Assembly: GCA_903632075.3 (NCBI GenBank) | Contig: CAHIKZ030002637.1 | Coordinates: 1 to 64,000, forward strand | Source of the DNA: Acanthosepion pharaonis | Lineage: Eukaryota; Mollusca; Cephalopoda; Sepiida; Sepiidae | Direction of reading: 5' to 3' | DNA: 64,000 nucleotides | In this document: positions 21,945-34,180 of the stretch, piece after piece | Layout of the letters: the number at the start of each line of letters is the position of its first letter | Position numbering within the stretch: position 1 is the first letter of the stretch | Position numbers and translations under genes: made by a program | The notes under the pieces: generated by a model | The model's input: the letters and a program-made list of their open reading frames with translations, nothing else | The model's database searches: none | What the model was told of the DNA's origin: nothing

Positions 21945-22015
21945 GACACAAGATAGCTGTCTTTCTGGAGGCTTTTTTTTTTTTTCTTATTTATCTCTTG
22001 ACCTCAGACAGCTGT
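21945..22015 (+). repeat. Pyrimidine-rich minisatellite array (left part)
   Basis: It has one and a half units of the same pattern as 24564-27360 (AGCTGTCTTTCTGGAGG, then CTCTTGACCTCAGACAGCTGT). It is cut off by the LTR at 22016. Confidence 0.75.
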
Positions 22016-22243
22016 TGTTGTGTAGGAAACTTACCACCCCTCTTGAAGATGAACTTGTCTACAAACAAAGACGTTAAATAGTGGCATGTCAAAAGACAGA
22101 CAGTCGGAGAAGTCTTGGCTGAGTTAGTTATAGACTACTCAGGCGATTTTTTGTACCTACTTACCAACCAGAATAAACCCTTTTTTTATTGTTACGTGTT
22201 ATTTGGCGTTTGTCTTTATTAACCCCAAATCAACATCATAACA
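22016..22243 (+). repeat. 5' LTR of the deletion-derivative Gypsy element
   Basis: It is 228 bp, TG...CA bounded, and contains AATAAA (about 22173), a plausible polyadenylation signal. It differs from the 3' LTR by a handful of changes, mostly small indels. Confidence 0.9.
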
Positions 22244-22504
22244 GTGGCGAAAGAGAGATTTCATCATCACTGAGTGGAGAATTCTTCAACTCTAGGTGGA
22301 CTATATAATTTTTTTTTTTCGCACTGAAAGAAAAAAACCAATACGTCGAACTTTGTTCTTCACGAAGAAATAGGATTTCAACGTGCCAAAAAGAAGTAAG
22401 ACTTGTGCTTATTGTTGGATATATACGTGTTTTTCCCTTTTTTTTTTGACTGTTTTCGATAAATGTTTTGTGTAATCTATTACGCATAATGGAATAAATT
22501 GCTT

Positions 22505-24315
22505 AAAAAGGGAGCAAAGTGGGAATGGTCAGAAGTGTGTCAGAAGGCATTTGACAAAATAAAGAATATTTTAACGTCAGAATTATCACTAACACATTAT
22601 GACCCTAAACAGGAAATTATAGTGGTATCGGACACAATATAATAGTATGGAATAGGTGCGGTAATTTTGCATAAATTCAGAGATTACAATATGAAGCCAG
22701 TGGCACATGCATCAAGGACATTATTACCCGCAGAAAAGAAGTACTCTCAAATTGAGAAAGAAAGCTTAGCTATCATTTATGCTTGTAAAAAATTCCATAA
22801 ATACATACATAGAAGAAGGTTTATATTGCAGACCGACCATCGCCCGCTGCTTTCAATCTATGGTTCGAAGAAGGGTATACTTACTCATACAGCAAACCGT
22901 TTGCAATGATGGGGAACCATTTTGTTGAATTACAATTTCAAAATTTTTTTTATCATCTAAAAAATTTAAGCCATGCTGATGGTTTATTTAGGCTAATCCC
23001 AACGTCTTGAACCACTAGAAGATACTGGTGATAGCGTTTTTACAAGCAGAAAATGAATTGATGGAAGTAATGCATATAACACAGTAAAAGAATTACCGGT
23101 GACATTAGATGAAATAAAATTAAAATCAGAAAATGACATTTTTTATTAAAAAATGAAAAAAGTTGTAACTTCAGGAAAGTATAAAACTTCTTCACCAGCA
23201 TATTCAATATGTGATGAAGTGCTGTTATATGCTGGAAGGGTCGTGATACCGGTTGTACTACAAAAGCGGATTTTGAAGGAATTTCATCAGGGGCATCCTG
23301 GTATTGGACGTATTAAAGCCCTGATGAGGAGTTACGTTTATTGGCCAAATATGGACAAAGATATTGAACAGGTAGTTAAAACTTGTAGAGGGTGTCAAAT
23401 TATTCGGAAAGCACCGCCAGTAAAATACACACCATGGCCAAAAACAGATGTTCGTTTGGACCAGACTCCACATAGATTATGCTGGACCCATGAATGGTAA
23501 TTTTTTTACTTGATAGTTGTGGATAGCTATTCCAAGTGGCCTGAGGTTTTTAAGTGTAAAAGACCAACTGCTTCTGTAACAAAAGATTTTCTTACAGAAC
23601 TGTTTGCACGGTTTGGAGTACCAGAAAAAATTGTCACCGACAATGGAACTCAATTCACAGGAAGTGAATTTAAGACGTTTTGTAAGACTCTGGGAATTGA
23701 CCACATCACGACTTCACCGTACCATCCTAGGTCAAATGGACAGGCTGAACGCTTTGTTGATACGTTCAAGAGAGCCCTTAAAAAAACAAATGGTACTAAT
23801 ACAGATGATGGTAATATGAAGCAGTTTATAAGTATATACAGAATAACACCAAATCCAAACGGAATATCAGGGATGTCTCCAGCTGAATTGATGTTTGCTA
23901 GAAAAATTAGATCTGTGTTCAATAGGCTGCTGCCGGAAAGAAAAAAGAGTTACCAGAACAAAACACATCAGGAAAATATGAAATATTTCAGGCCGGGAGA
24001 TAAAGTTTTTTTTTAAAAATTACAAAAATGGGAAGGAATTTTGGCAAGATGGAGTGGTAATAAAAAAGAATTGGTAAAATGTTGTACATGATAAGAAGTA
24101 AAAAATGGACGCACAAAAGACATTTGAACCAATTAAGGAGAAGAAACATTGAAGAAATAAGTAAAGAAAAGGAAGAACCAATGGAGGTATTATATGATTT
24201 ATTTGATATGCCAACTCCACCATTGCCTGAAACAGTTGTCCAAAGAAGGACAAGCAAAAGAAAAAGAACGAGGGTGGAACGTTTAAGTCCAGATCCCAAA
24301 AAGAAAAGATATTAA
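22505..24315 (+). pseudogene. RNase H and integrase of the deletion-derivative Gypsy element
   Basis: About 22510-22640 reads WSEVCQKAFDKIKNIL, then stop codons where the RNase H TDAS motif should be (SDTI and stop). 22667-22909 continues with PVAHASRTLLPAEKKYSQIE and LQTDHRPLLSIYG. 23153-23500 has the HHCC zinc finger (HQGHPGIGRIKALMRSYVYW, CRGCQ). 23510-24016 has the integrase core with VVDSYSKWPEVF, VTDNGTQF and SPYHPRSNGQAERFV, so all three catalytic acids are visible. Frameshifts near 23500 and 24015 break the frame, which otherwise continues to 24315 with a basic tail. Confidence 0.85.
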
Positions 24316-24344
24316 TTCCTCCTGAATTAATCTCAAGGGGGAGG

Positions 24345-24563
24345 TGTTGTGTAGGAAACCTACCACCCCTCTTGAAGATGAACTTGTCTACAAACAAAGA
24401 CGTTAAATAGTGGCATGTCAAAAGACAGACAGTCGGAGAAGTCTTGGCTGAGTTAGTTATAGACTACTCAGGCGATTTTTGTACCTACTTACCAACCGAA
24501 TAAACCCCTTTTTATTGTTACGTGTTATTTGGCGTTTATTAACCCCAAATCAACATCATAACA
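24345..24563 (+). repeat. 3' LTR of the deletion-derivative Gypsy element
   Basis: It is 219 bp, nearly identical to 22016-22243, directly preceded by a purine tract and followed by the target-site duplication GCTGT. Confidence 0.9.
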
Positions 24564-25151
24564 GCTGTTCTGGAATTTTTCTCTTGATATCCGGTAACTG
24601 TTTTTTATTTTTTGTTTGTTTGTTTTGTTTTTTTTTTGTTTCTTGGCCTCAAGTAGCTGTCCTTCTAGACAAAGACTTTCTTTTCTTTGTCTCTTGTCAC
24701 CTCAGCTGTCTTTTTGGAGTTTTTTTTTCTCTCTCTCTCTCTTTGTTTCTTGGCCTCAAGTAGCTGTCCTTCTAGACAAAGACTTTCTTTTCTTTGTCTC
24801 TTGTCACCTCAGCTGTCTTTTTGGAGTTTTTTTTCTCTCTCTCTCTCTCTTTGTTTCTTGGCCTCAAGTAGCTTTCCTTCTAGACAAAGACTTTCTTTTC
24901 TTTGTCTCTTGTCACCTCAGCTGTCTTTTTGGAGTTTTTTCTCTCTCTCTCTTTGTTTCTTGGCCTCATGAGCTGTCCTTCTAGACAAAGACTTTCTTTT
25001 CTTTTGTCTCTTGTCACCTCAGCTGTCTTTTTGGAGTTTTTTTTCTCTCTCTCTCTCTCTCTCTTTGTTTCTTGGCCTCATGTAGCTGTCCTTCTAGACA
25101 AAGACTTTCTTTTCTTTGTCTCTTGTCACCTCAGCTGTCTTTTTGGAGTTT

Positions 25152-25182
<31 letters not shown>

Positions 25183-27360
25183 TTGTTTCTTGGCCTCATG
25201 TAGCTTTCCTTCTGGAATTTTTTTCTCTTTGTCTTTTTACCACTTCAGTTGTCCTTTTGGAGAATTTTCTTTTTGTCTCTTTGTCTCAGGTATCTAGCTG
25301 TCTGTCGAGGTTTTTTTTTTCTCTTTGTTGCTTTATCTAAGGTAAGTGGCCATCTTTCTTTTTTTTTTTTTTTTTTTTTTTTTGTCTCTTAGTCTAAGGT
25401 GTCCATCTGTGTTTTTTCTGTTTGTCTCTTGGCCTCAAGTAGGTGTCCATCTGGGTTTTTTCTATATCTCTTGATCTCAAGTAGCTGTCTGTCTTGATTT
25501 TTACTTTGTGTCTCTTTGCCTGTACTTCTGTTTTTTTTCTCTTTGTCACTTGGCTTCTGGTAGGTGTCCACCTGGGTTTTTACCATTTGTTTCAGGTAGC
25601 TCTCCTTCTGGGTTTTTTTCTCGTTGTCTATCTCAGGTAGGTCTCCGTCTGTTTTTTTATTTTGTCTCTTAGCCTCAAGTAGCTATCCCTCTGGGTTTTT
25701 ACATTTTGTCTCTTTGCCTAGGGTTACTGTCCTGTTTATTTTTCTTTGTCACTTTGTCTCAGATAGCTATCTGCCTGGATTTTTACTCTTTGTCTCAAGT
25801 AGCTGTCCTTCTGTTTTTTACTCTTTATCATTTTGCCTCAGGTAGCTGTCCTATGTTTTTTATATTTATCTCTTTGCCTCAGATAGCTGTCCTACTTTTT
25901 GTTTCTTTATCTCAGGTAGCTGTTCCTCTAAGCATTTTCTCTTTGTCTCTTAGCTGTCCGTTTGGCTTTTTACTCTTTGTTTCAGGTGTCTATCCTTTCG
26001 GTTTTTTTCTCTTTGTCTCAGATAGCTGTTCATCTTGTTTTTTTTTCTCTTTATCTCTTGGCCTAAGTTAGCTAGCTCTCTGCCTAGGTTTTTTCTATTT
26101 ATCTTTTGGCCCCCTCAGTTAGCTGTCCTTTTGGAGTTTTTTTTCTATTTGTCTCTTTACCTCGGGTATCTGTCCTTCTATTTTTAGTCTCTTTGCCTCA
26201 GGTATGTGTCCATCTGGGTTTTACTCTTGGCCCCAGGTATGTGTTCATCTGAGTTTTACTCTTGGCCCCAGGTATGTGTCCGTCTGGGTTTTACTCTTGG
26301 CCCCAGGTATGTGTCCATCTGGGTTTTACTCTTGGCCCCAGGGAGATGTCCTTCTGGGCTTTTTTACTTTATCTCTTGGCCTTAGGTAGCTGTCCATCAT
26401 GGTTTTTTCCCTTTGTTCCTTGGCCATCTCAGTTAGCCATCCTCTTGGAGTTTTTTTCTATTTGTCTCTTTGCTTTGGATAGCTGTCTTGTTTTTTGACT
26501 CTTTGCTCCAGGTAGCTGTCCTTGTTTTTTCTCTTTGTCTCTTGGCTTCAGATATCTGTCTGTCTGGGTTTTTACTCTTTGTCTCTTGACCTCAGGTACA
26601 CGTCCAGCTGTTTTTTTTTTATTCTTTGTGTTAGGTAGCTGTCTGTCCGAGTTTTTTCTCTTTGTTTCTTGGCCTCATGTTGCTGTCCATCTGGGTTTTT
26701 CTCTTTGTCTTTTGACCTCAGATAACTGTCCATCTGGGTTTTTACTCTTTGTCTCTTTGACTAAAGAAGCTGTCTGTTTGGGTTTTTTCTCTTTGTGTCT
26801 TGATCCCAGGTAACTGTCCATTTCAGTTTTTACTTTGTGTCACTTTGTCCTATGTTGTTGTCCTTTTGGATTTTTACTCTTTGTTTTTTTACCTCAGGTA
26901 GCTGTTCATCTGGGTTTTTTGTCTTTGTCTCTTGGCCACCTCAGTTAGCTGTCCTTTTAAAGCTTTTTCTATTTGTCACTTTGCCTCAGATAGATGTTTT
27001 TTCTGTTTTTTGTTTCTTTACCTCAGGTAGCTGCCCATCTGGGTTTCTTCTGTTTGTCTCTTTGCCTCAGGTAGCTGTCCCTTTTTTCTTTCTCTTTGTC
27101 TTTTTGCCTGTTAGCTGTCCTTCTGGGTTTTACTCTTTGTCTCAGGTAGTTGTTGTCTTGCTTTTTTTGTCTTATGTAACTCTCCTGAATTTGTTTCTAT
27201 TTGTCTCAACTGTCCTTTTGTAGATTTTTCTTTATTCTTTATCTATTTGCCACATGTAGCTATTCATTTGAAGTTTTCTCTCATTGTCTCAGCCTCAGAT
27301 AGCTGTCTTTTTAAGGTTTTTTTCTTTTTCTATCTTGGTTCACTCATGGAACTGTCCTTT
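24564..27360 (+). repeat. Pyrimidine-rich minisatellite array (right part)
   Basis: From about 24640 to 25240 a unit of roughly 105-115 bp (containing CTTCTAGACAAAGAC and a (CT)n run) is repeated about five times. From there to 27360 shorter units of about 45-60 bp recur, built on the pattern GTAGCTGTCC...CTGGGTTTTT...CTTTGTCTCTTGGCCTCAG. The + strand is strongly biased to T and C. The same pattern at 21945-22015 shows that the array began left of the Gypsy insertion. Long open frames here follow from the repeat and are not genes. Confidence 0.85.
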
Positions 27361-27989
27361 TAAATTCATACTCTTACTCTTTTACTATCCTTATGTGCAA
27401 AAAATTTTTAAAAAATCTGATTTAAATAAAAAAAATCTTATTTTTTATCTTTTTTTTAAGAAAGCAAAAAAACAACAACCCTGGTCCCAACCACAACTAC
27501 AGAGCCCAATATGCCCTGCTATTAACTACTGAATGGAAAGAAAATAGATGGGTTCTTACTTTTCCCAAAGCTATTTGGGCAAACGTGAATGCAACGAACT
27601 TCGACTGATTTGGAACTTAGTGCACCAATTCTGCCTTCTATGCCAATAACTGCTACAGTAGCCTTAACTATTAGCCTTCTATAGCTACAGTATCCTTCAA
27701 ATATATGAGGTTTTTGAATTAATGTAACTCCTGTAAACTCCCGCTTTATTTGCTGATAACCACTCGAAGCACATCCACTTAGGAATAAATAACTTTCCTG
27801 AATATATTACGAATCTCCATAATCATCTTGCTGTATGATAATAATTAGTAAGCTAGTTTAGTAGACTAGTCTGTAGTAAGTTTGATCCTCACTGTGTGCC
27901 TCACCTATCCCTCAATTCATTGCTAAAGATGCTGGAAAAATGATTGGTTCCTTATCCTATTCCAAAAAAATTTCTGGTCCCTTCTATCA
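27361..27989. other. Intron 1 DNA, no gene recognised
   Basis: AT-rich sequence without supported features. The segment at 27560-27760 is less AT-rich and may be an old repeat. Confidence 0.5.
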
Positions 27990-28360
27990 GGTTTTACAAG
28001 AGTTACATTAGGCAAACAATAGTATTGCTGCAATGTTTGGGCTGGAATTGCTCAATCTTCACTTTCCAGCCATGATAGAGTTCCAAATCATTTATGAAAA
28101 TCTTGTAAGGGATTACCTATTTTCCACCTTATATCCTTTTTCCCTATCGCTTGTACAGGTTGAAAATCATTGTAAAAAAAAAAAAAAAAAATTGTTAACA
28201 ACTTCAAGTCCATTACTAGTTGTTGTCTACCTCCATATACTTATAATATTCATATCTTTCTACCTTCTCATATATTTATATCACACAAGGCATTCACTAA
28301 CTCTCTACCTTGAGTGGCTCTTATGCTTTGTGTTGGGTGTACTTTAGTATAAAAAATATG
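27990..28360 (+). mobile_element. Jockey-like LINE 3' fragment (family A)
   Basis: 28020-28140 aligns by eye with 55565-55680 (shared TTGCT...TGGGCTGGAATTGC/TGGGATGGAGCTGC and TATTTTCCA). 28290-28350 aligns with 55990-56045 (CTCTACCTTGAGTGGCTCTT...TTGGGTG). The coding sequence is badly decayed. Confidence 0.5.
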
Positions 28361-30289
28361 GCTTTGTGCCAGACTAAACTAATCCTATATAGTGTGTATA
28401 TATGTATTTGTCTTTTTTACATTTAAAACATAACTTGTCTGAAGGCAACATTTGTTGTGGTTTGCATTATTAAAAAAATAAGTGTACTTGTTACAAATTA
28501 AACTGAATTCTACAGATTTAACTTACCCGGAATTTGACCAACAAAGATTTATGAGGCTTTTTAGACTGTTGGGTGTTTCCATGTCACATCAACTTTTATG
28601 GGTTGGCCTTATGGTAATAGTGTTTCTTATGTAAATGTACCCTGAAATGAAAAAGAGGAAATGTCTCTAGTATTTTTAATTTTACTGAACATTGTTAGGT
28701 TGGGTGATAGATTTTAAGATATAGCAAAACAAATTGTCACACTTTGTAAATTGAGTTCAGTAGAAATGTTTGCACTTGGAAGTCTGTTCAAACTGCTACT
28801 TTCTTTATTTTCGAGAGAAAAAATTATTACTGTTATCATCTTTTTGCTTTCAGACAATATTGTCCATGTTCATTAAAATAAATAAAAGCAATTAAAAGCT
28901 TTTGAAATCAAATAATATTTTTGTTTTATTGAGTTTTGTATGTTACAATTCAGAGATAATTTTAAAAAAAAAACATGATTTGGTTTCCTCAAGCATTGTG
29001 CTTTTAACTAATATAATCACTAATCTTCCCAAAATTGAAATTGTCGAGTTTTCGTACAATTAGTTAGGGGGATATTACATATGAAAAAAAAATATTTTTG
29101 CCATGACTTTAAAAAAGGAAAACATATTTATAATAAGTTCCATCATTTGTGAATAGTTTCTGAAAGTTTCATTAAAATCAAAATTAATGTCTGTCATACT
29201 GAAAAAAACGCGCTAAAATTTTATGTTATTATACTAGTTCCGGTGATACAAAAAGAAACAAGGTATTTTTAATCAAAATTTAGAATGTTCTAAAAAGAAA
29301 GAAAAATTTAAAAAAAGAATAATTAAAAAATACTTTGATCTTTCCTCTTAATAATAACATAAGCATTTAGACGATAAAATTTTGTTTTCATCAAGTTTGG
29401 CATCTTTTTCATTATGCTATGCTCTGTTTTTAGCGATCTCATGAATGTACCTACATTAGGGACACTTGTCTCTAGAAAAAAATGTTTTTGATGAATAATG
29501 AATTTTTACAAGAATTGTTTCCATTTTTTTTTTTTTTTAATTTTAATATTTTAAAATTCTATATTAATTTATACTGGTTAGGTGATATTGTTATTAAGTA
29601 AAAATTATATTTACTAAAACAATAAATAGAAAAGTTTACTACAGTTTCGCAGGCCCCGCTCCCAGTATTTAAAAAAAAAAACCTTGAAATTTCTTTTGTA
29701 TGTGTATAAACTTACTGATATTTGTACATAATTAGGTTACAATAAAATTTGTATTTTTATATGAATACTAAAATTGATATATATTATAGTGGATCATTAC
29801 ACATTCAGGGGAAGGGGGGCACAAACCCTTGCACCGGCCCTGTTGTCAAATCAGTAAATGGTTTTAAATATTCTCTGAATATGTTTACTCATTTACTCAC
29901 ATCCCTGCTAAGTCCATTTTTTTCAGAAGATACTTTCAAGGTCTGCTTTAAATAGTTTAAGTGAAATCTTAATCCCTTGCCTCAGGTTTTTTTTTTTTTT
30001 CTGCTCTTTATTTCCCTGTTCTCATTACGAGTGAAAAACTACCTTATATGAAATATATATAAAGGGCTAATGGTCAGAGTTGAATCAGACCAGGAAACAG
30101 TGCTCAATACACATGTGAAAAAAATAAAAGCAAAAATAACATGTAGAACTTTTAACTTTAAAAATCAGATCAGTTGAATCCGCCACCTTGGTTTCAACTT
30201 TAAGATATCCTCCTCGGTATTCCTCAAGTACATATGAGGCTGGATGCAAAAAAAGAAATGTACATTTCAATTACCCCCCCCCCATGATC
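28361..30289. other. AT-rich intron DNA
   Basis: No exon, RNA gene or transposon protein was recognised. A C-homopolymer at 30277-30284 marks the right edge. Confidence 0.55.
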
Positions 30290-30540
30290 CTTTTATGATA
30301 CCCTTGCTTTTCTTCTCTTTCCCCCATTCTTTCTTCACATCCTCCTCCTCCCTTTCTATTACACCCTGCTTTATAGAACCAGTTCCTAAGAGGATGCTTC
30401 CCCAATCACTACAATCTTAACCTGTTCAAGTCTGGGGTTAACTATTATCTTCACCACGTATCCACATAAACCATGCCTCTTAATCTCGAACCCTGTACCC
30501 TGTGTGGCTCTGGGGCCTTGTACTTTTCTCCCTGCTAATC
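30290..30540 (+). mobile_element. Jockey-like LINE 3' end (family A)
   Basis: A + frame at 30385-30465 reads RGCFPNHYNLNLFKSGVNYY and then a stop. This is the clearest copy of the CFP...YNL...FK...VN ending of a Jockey/CR1-type reverse transcriptase. It is followed by the same 3' UTR as at 480-520 and 56000-56040. Confidence 0.65.
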
Positions 30541-30665
30541 CTGGGTTAATTAAGTAGGACTTATATCAGTAAAAAAACATTATCTATAAAAAAATTCTTA
30601 CAATTAAAAAAATATTTTCTGGCTTTAAATAATGTTCAAAGGTTTGATAAGCTGTAGAAAACAAT
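30541..30665 (+). mobile_element. SINE 3' body fragment
   Basis: It shares GGGTTAATT, the ATATCAGTAAAAA segment and ATTTTCTGGCTTTAAATAA with 4080-4190, and is joined directly to the LINE 3' end on its left. No polymerase III head is visible. Confidence 0.45.
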
Positions 30666-31004
30666 CTACTTCTTTTACCAATTATCCACAGCTCTCTAAA
30701 CATTTTCAAGAGAGCTGGTTTAGCCCACTTATGTAATCATATAGTTGTAACACTTTGTTTTATTTGATGGGTATAACAGGTGATAGCATAGTTATCTCAA
30801 GACCCTCTTCAATTTTGATTTGATTTGACAATCTATGGTTTATCATGAACATCATTTTGCTTCTTTTGTCTCTCTTTCATTTCACCTTTTCTTCTTTCTT
30901 AAGTTTTTCCTTCTTTCATTATTTCTCTCTTTTCTTTGTTGTTTGATATTTTTCTTTCTTTAATATTTTGATTTTTCTTTTTTTTTTCAATTGGAATTGC
31001 CCCA
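30666..31004. other. Non-coding T-rich intron DNA
   Basis: 30850-30985 is TTTC-rich low complexity. Nothing else is seen. Confidence 0.55.
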
Positions 31005-31200
31005 AGCATGGCTATAATGCCACTAAAACACAAGGAGCAACAGGGTATTGAAGAATTAGGAACAGAAACATTTAATGATCAGTAGAAAGAGAAGAGAGTA
31101 ATCAGGTGGACACTAAATAGCAATTGATGTTGCATTTAAATTTTTTCAGATTAACCTTTACCACACTAATTTCTCTTTAGAATTGTTCCTCCTGCCACTG
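31005..31200 (-). mobile_element. Jockey-like LINE 3' end (family B)
   Basis: GCCCCAAGCATGGCTATAAT followed by GCCACTAAAACACAAGGAGC matches 52795-52840 and 3560-3600. On the minus strand this is the last part of the LINE frame and its stop. Confidence 0.5.
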
Positions 31201-31489
31201 CATTTTTGTGTGTGTGTGTAAAAACATACACCTACTGTTTTAAAATCATTATAACTTTCTTTGTATTTTATGTGTAGATTTTAATTTTGTATACTAATAA
31301 AAGAATGGATGAGTAATATTTTGATGTAATGCATTACATTTTGCATACATATTTTGATGTTGAAAACAAAAAAATTGAAATACAAAATAAAAAAATACAT
31401 TAACAAATACATAATACAATTACATACTTCAACTTTCATTACTCCTTGTGGAGTTCTGGGGTGCAATTAAAAGCAAAATCCCTTTTTTT

Positions 31490-32035
31490 TACACTGGGTA
31501 GCATCTTTTTGCTCTAAAGTTCTTTGGTAATCCTCAGATTTCACAATTCTGGTGACATGGTCATCTTCCATCATGCTTAACTGTTGGTAGGGTGCTCTCT
31601 TCATTATAAGCTTCATTTTACCATCTTTAAACATTGTTGATTTGGATTGTCAAAAGGCTTTATTTTTGTTTCATCTGTCCACATTTACTTTTTATGTCTT
31701 TTCTTCATTAGAGGGGTTGTCCTCGGCTTTCTCCCATGAAGCTTGGCTTGGTTTAGTGCGCACCATATGATATATAATTTCAGGTCTTTGGATATTTATC
31801 CACAGTTCGCATAAACCTTTGAAGATTTCTCCCATCAATTTTCCTCTTAGTGCCACATCCAGGGAGGGTTCTAAGCAAATTTTTTAATAACATTGTGCAC
31901 TATTGAAACAGATACCAAGATACTTGGAGATGGCCTAATATAGGTTTGAGCTTACTTATAATAGTACATCTGATCTTCTCGGGTAGCTCCTTTGAATTCA
32001 CCATTGAATTCACCATTCTGACAAAGGAGCAGGGA
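31490..32035 (-). pseudogene. Tc1-like transposase pseudogene
   Basis: On the minus strand, in shifted frames, it reads NSKELPEKIRCTII (start of the paired-like DNA-binding part), LPGCGTKRKIDGRN and RTVDKYPKT (second helix-turn-helix). It then reads WTDETKIKPFDNPNQQ (WSDE-type motif with the first catalytic Asp) and TLPTVKHDG. This order is that of Tc1/mariner transposases. The second catalytic region is missing and stops are frequent. Terminal inverted repeats were not identified. Confidence 0.75.
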
Positions 32036-32439
32036 ATGTGGCTTTTTAAAACATTGGAGTCACCTTTCATTTGCTAATTCCTGTTAGGTGGGCACTGACA
32101 GTTTATCAAGGCTGAGTTTAATTTCTGATGTATTTGACAGGTGAGTCAAAATGTTTTTACACATTTTTTTCTTTTTATTAAAGTGTGTCAATACCTGTAT
32201 CACAGTAATCTTTCAGTTTTCTATTTTTTCCTTCTATTTTTTAAAACTTTTTTTTTTTTTTTTTTAACCATTTGTTGTTGTCTATCAACCATGAGTTCTC
32301 AGTAGACCAGATCTGTTTCATTAGATTTGTTTTTTCAGGAGATATTCTACATTATCTGCTGAAATTTCATAGGTTCCAATAATTGTGACCAGAATTATGT
32401 GTATGCTGTTGTAGGGTCAACATAGCAGGTATACAAGTT
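32036..32439. other. Non-coding intron DNA
   Basis: It contains a T-run at 32242-32265. No gene or clear repeat is recognised. Confidence 0.5.
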
Positions 32440-32625
32440 TCTATTGGTTGGGTATGCATTTTGGTGTGATAGATATTGATTTACAATCAGACATTGAGGT
32501 GCCAAGTTTGAATTTATCAGGTTCATTACTTTCACTTAAGTAAAAATACCCTTGGGAAAGGTATGAATCCATTTCTTCTCCTCCCCACCAGCTATAGATT
32601 GAATAGCAGGACAAAGTAGGTTCTA
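32440..32625 (+). mobile_element. SINE copy without a 5S-like head
   Basis: TTGGTGTGATAGATATTGAT and the following AAGTTTGAATTTATC resemble the tRNA-like part of the SINE at 58359-58682. AAAGGTATGAATCC...CCCACCAGCTATAGATTGAA corresponds to its body. The 5S-like part could not be recognised upstream. Confidence 0.4.
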
Positions 32626-32649
32626 TAGCCTTGGTTAGCAATCAGTCTA

Positions 32650-34180
32650 CTGCAGAAAAGAAATGGTAAGCTACTTGAGCATACAGGAGTCCTGAGAGAG
32701 GCAAAGGTGACCTGATTGTACTGTGGTTGGATCTCACCAACACCTATGAGTCCATGCCACGCAAACTGGTGGAAAAGGCCCTAAAGAGACATCACATACT
32801 TTCATCAGTATGCCATCTCGTAGTCAACTATTATGATAATTTTTGGTTGAAAGAAGGTTTAGGTTCAACAGTGTCAGAATGGCAGACACTGGAAAAAGGG
32901 CATTATTACAGGTTGTACAATGTCTGCTGTCCTCTTTTCATTGACCATGAACATGCTAGTAAAGTCAGCCAAGGTGGAATGCCAAGGCCCTTTGTCTAGG
33001 TCAGGAGTCCATCAGCCCTCAATAAGGGCTTACATTGGATGATTTAACCATGACAGTCACATCTGTCACAAGAGGCAGATGGCTTTGGAAGGGGCTTGAG
33101 GAAAATATGAGCTGGGCCAGAATGAATTTCAAGCCAGCACAATCTAAGTCCCTAGTATTGAAAAAAGCAATGTCATGGAGAAAGTGTGATTTACAAGCAC
33201 AAAATCAACAAGGAATGAAAAACCTGTTAAGAGATTGGGCAAGATTTTCAACAATAGTCTGAAGGACACAGCTGTGATCCAGCAGATTATAAAGGACCTT
33301 GAGGAGTGGCTGACCAAGATTGACAAATCAGAATTGCCAAAACATTTCAAGGCATGGCTTTTCCAGCATGCATTATTGCCTCGGATATTGTGACCATTGC
33401 TCATCTATGATGTTCCAATTACTACCTTTAGAGAGAACAATTAGTAGTTGGTTGAGAAAGTGGTTGAGTTTGCCAAGATGCTTAAGTGGTGCAGTCTTCG
33501 ATGGTAACAGCAATGCCTTGCACCTCTCCTTTAGTAATCTTGTGGAAGAGTTCAGAATCATAAGGATTAGAGAATGGCTGCAGTATGCAGAATCCAGCAA
33601 TCCAAAAGTGGCAGCAGCTGGAATCCAGACAAGATCTGGCAGGAAATGGATCACTGAAGGAGAGTTGCAAGTGGCAAGGAGAGACTTAGGTATAAAGCTA
33701 TACTGGGCTCAATAGCTAAAGTCAAAGTGGGGTTGGGTTTTTTCCCAGTCCACAAACCAGCATTGCCAAAGGCAAAGAAAGACGTCAACTCATCCAAGAT
33801 GGCGTAGATGAAGCTCGGTACTGTAAATTGATCTGTCTAACTCAACAGGGAGCCTGGACGAAATGGGAGAACATTGACAGGAAAAGAATTACCTGGTCAG
33901 AGTGCTGGCGGTCGGATTTTAGCGAGGTTTGATTTCTTATCAGATCAGTATATGATGTCCTGCCAAGCCCAACTAACCTGCATATATGGGAAAAGAGCAA
34001 GACCCTCAATTGCCAACTTTACAGCACATCTTTAGTAGTTGCCTAAAAGCTTTGGGTGATGATCGTTGCCATTGGCACCATAACCAAGACCTTAAATCAA
34101 TTGCAAACATAGTGACTAAAACTATAAGGGCTAGTAAGCATCAAGCAGGGAGGCAGTTGGATCAGATTAACTTCATCAAA
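32650..34180 (+). pseudogene. Degenerate non-LTR retrotransposon reverse transcriptase
   Basis: Shifted + frames give DLTNTYESMPRKLVEKAL (palm motif), YYDNFWLKEG, TLDDLTMTVTSVTRG near 33030 (xxDD catalytic box), ARMNFKPAQSKSLVLKK, a WLRKWLSLPRCLS segment near 33460, and HIFSSCLKALGDDRCHWHHN near 34010 (C-terminal Cys/His-rich part). The order fits a LINE polymerase of the kind widespread in fish, cnidarians and molluscs. The clade cannot be named without a search. At least six frameshifts or stops make it inactive. Confidence 0.75.

Larger units (their letters stand above)
22016..24563 (+). mobile_element. Deletion-derivative Gypsy-type element with 5-bp target duplication
   Basis: LTRs at 22016-22243 and 24345-24563 both start TGTTGTGTAGG and end CATCATAACA. 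The element is flanked on both sides by GCTGT (22011-22015 and 24564-24568), a perfect 5-bp target-site duplication. GGGGGAGG lies before the 3' LTR as a polypurine tract, and GTGGCGAAAGAGAG follows the 5' LTR at the primer-site position. Gag, protease and most of RT are missing; RNase H and integrase remain. The element sits inside a pyrimidine minisatellite. Confidence 0.9.

Noticed and set aside
24479..27223. Long open frames rich in Phe, Leu, Ser and Val that look like membrane proteins
   Set aside because: They follow from the pyrimidine-rich minisatellite, exist in more than one frame over the same DNA, and repeat with the array period.
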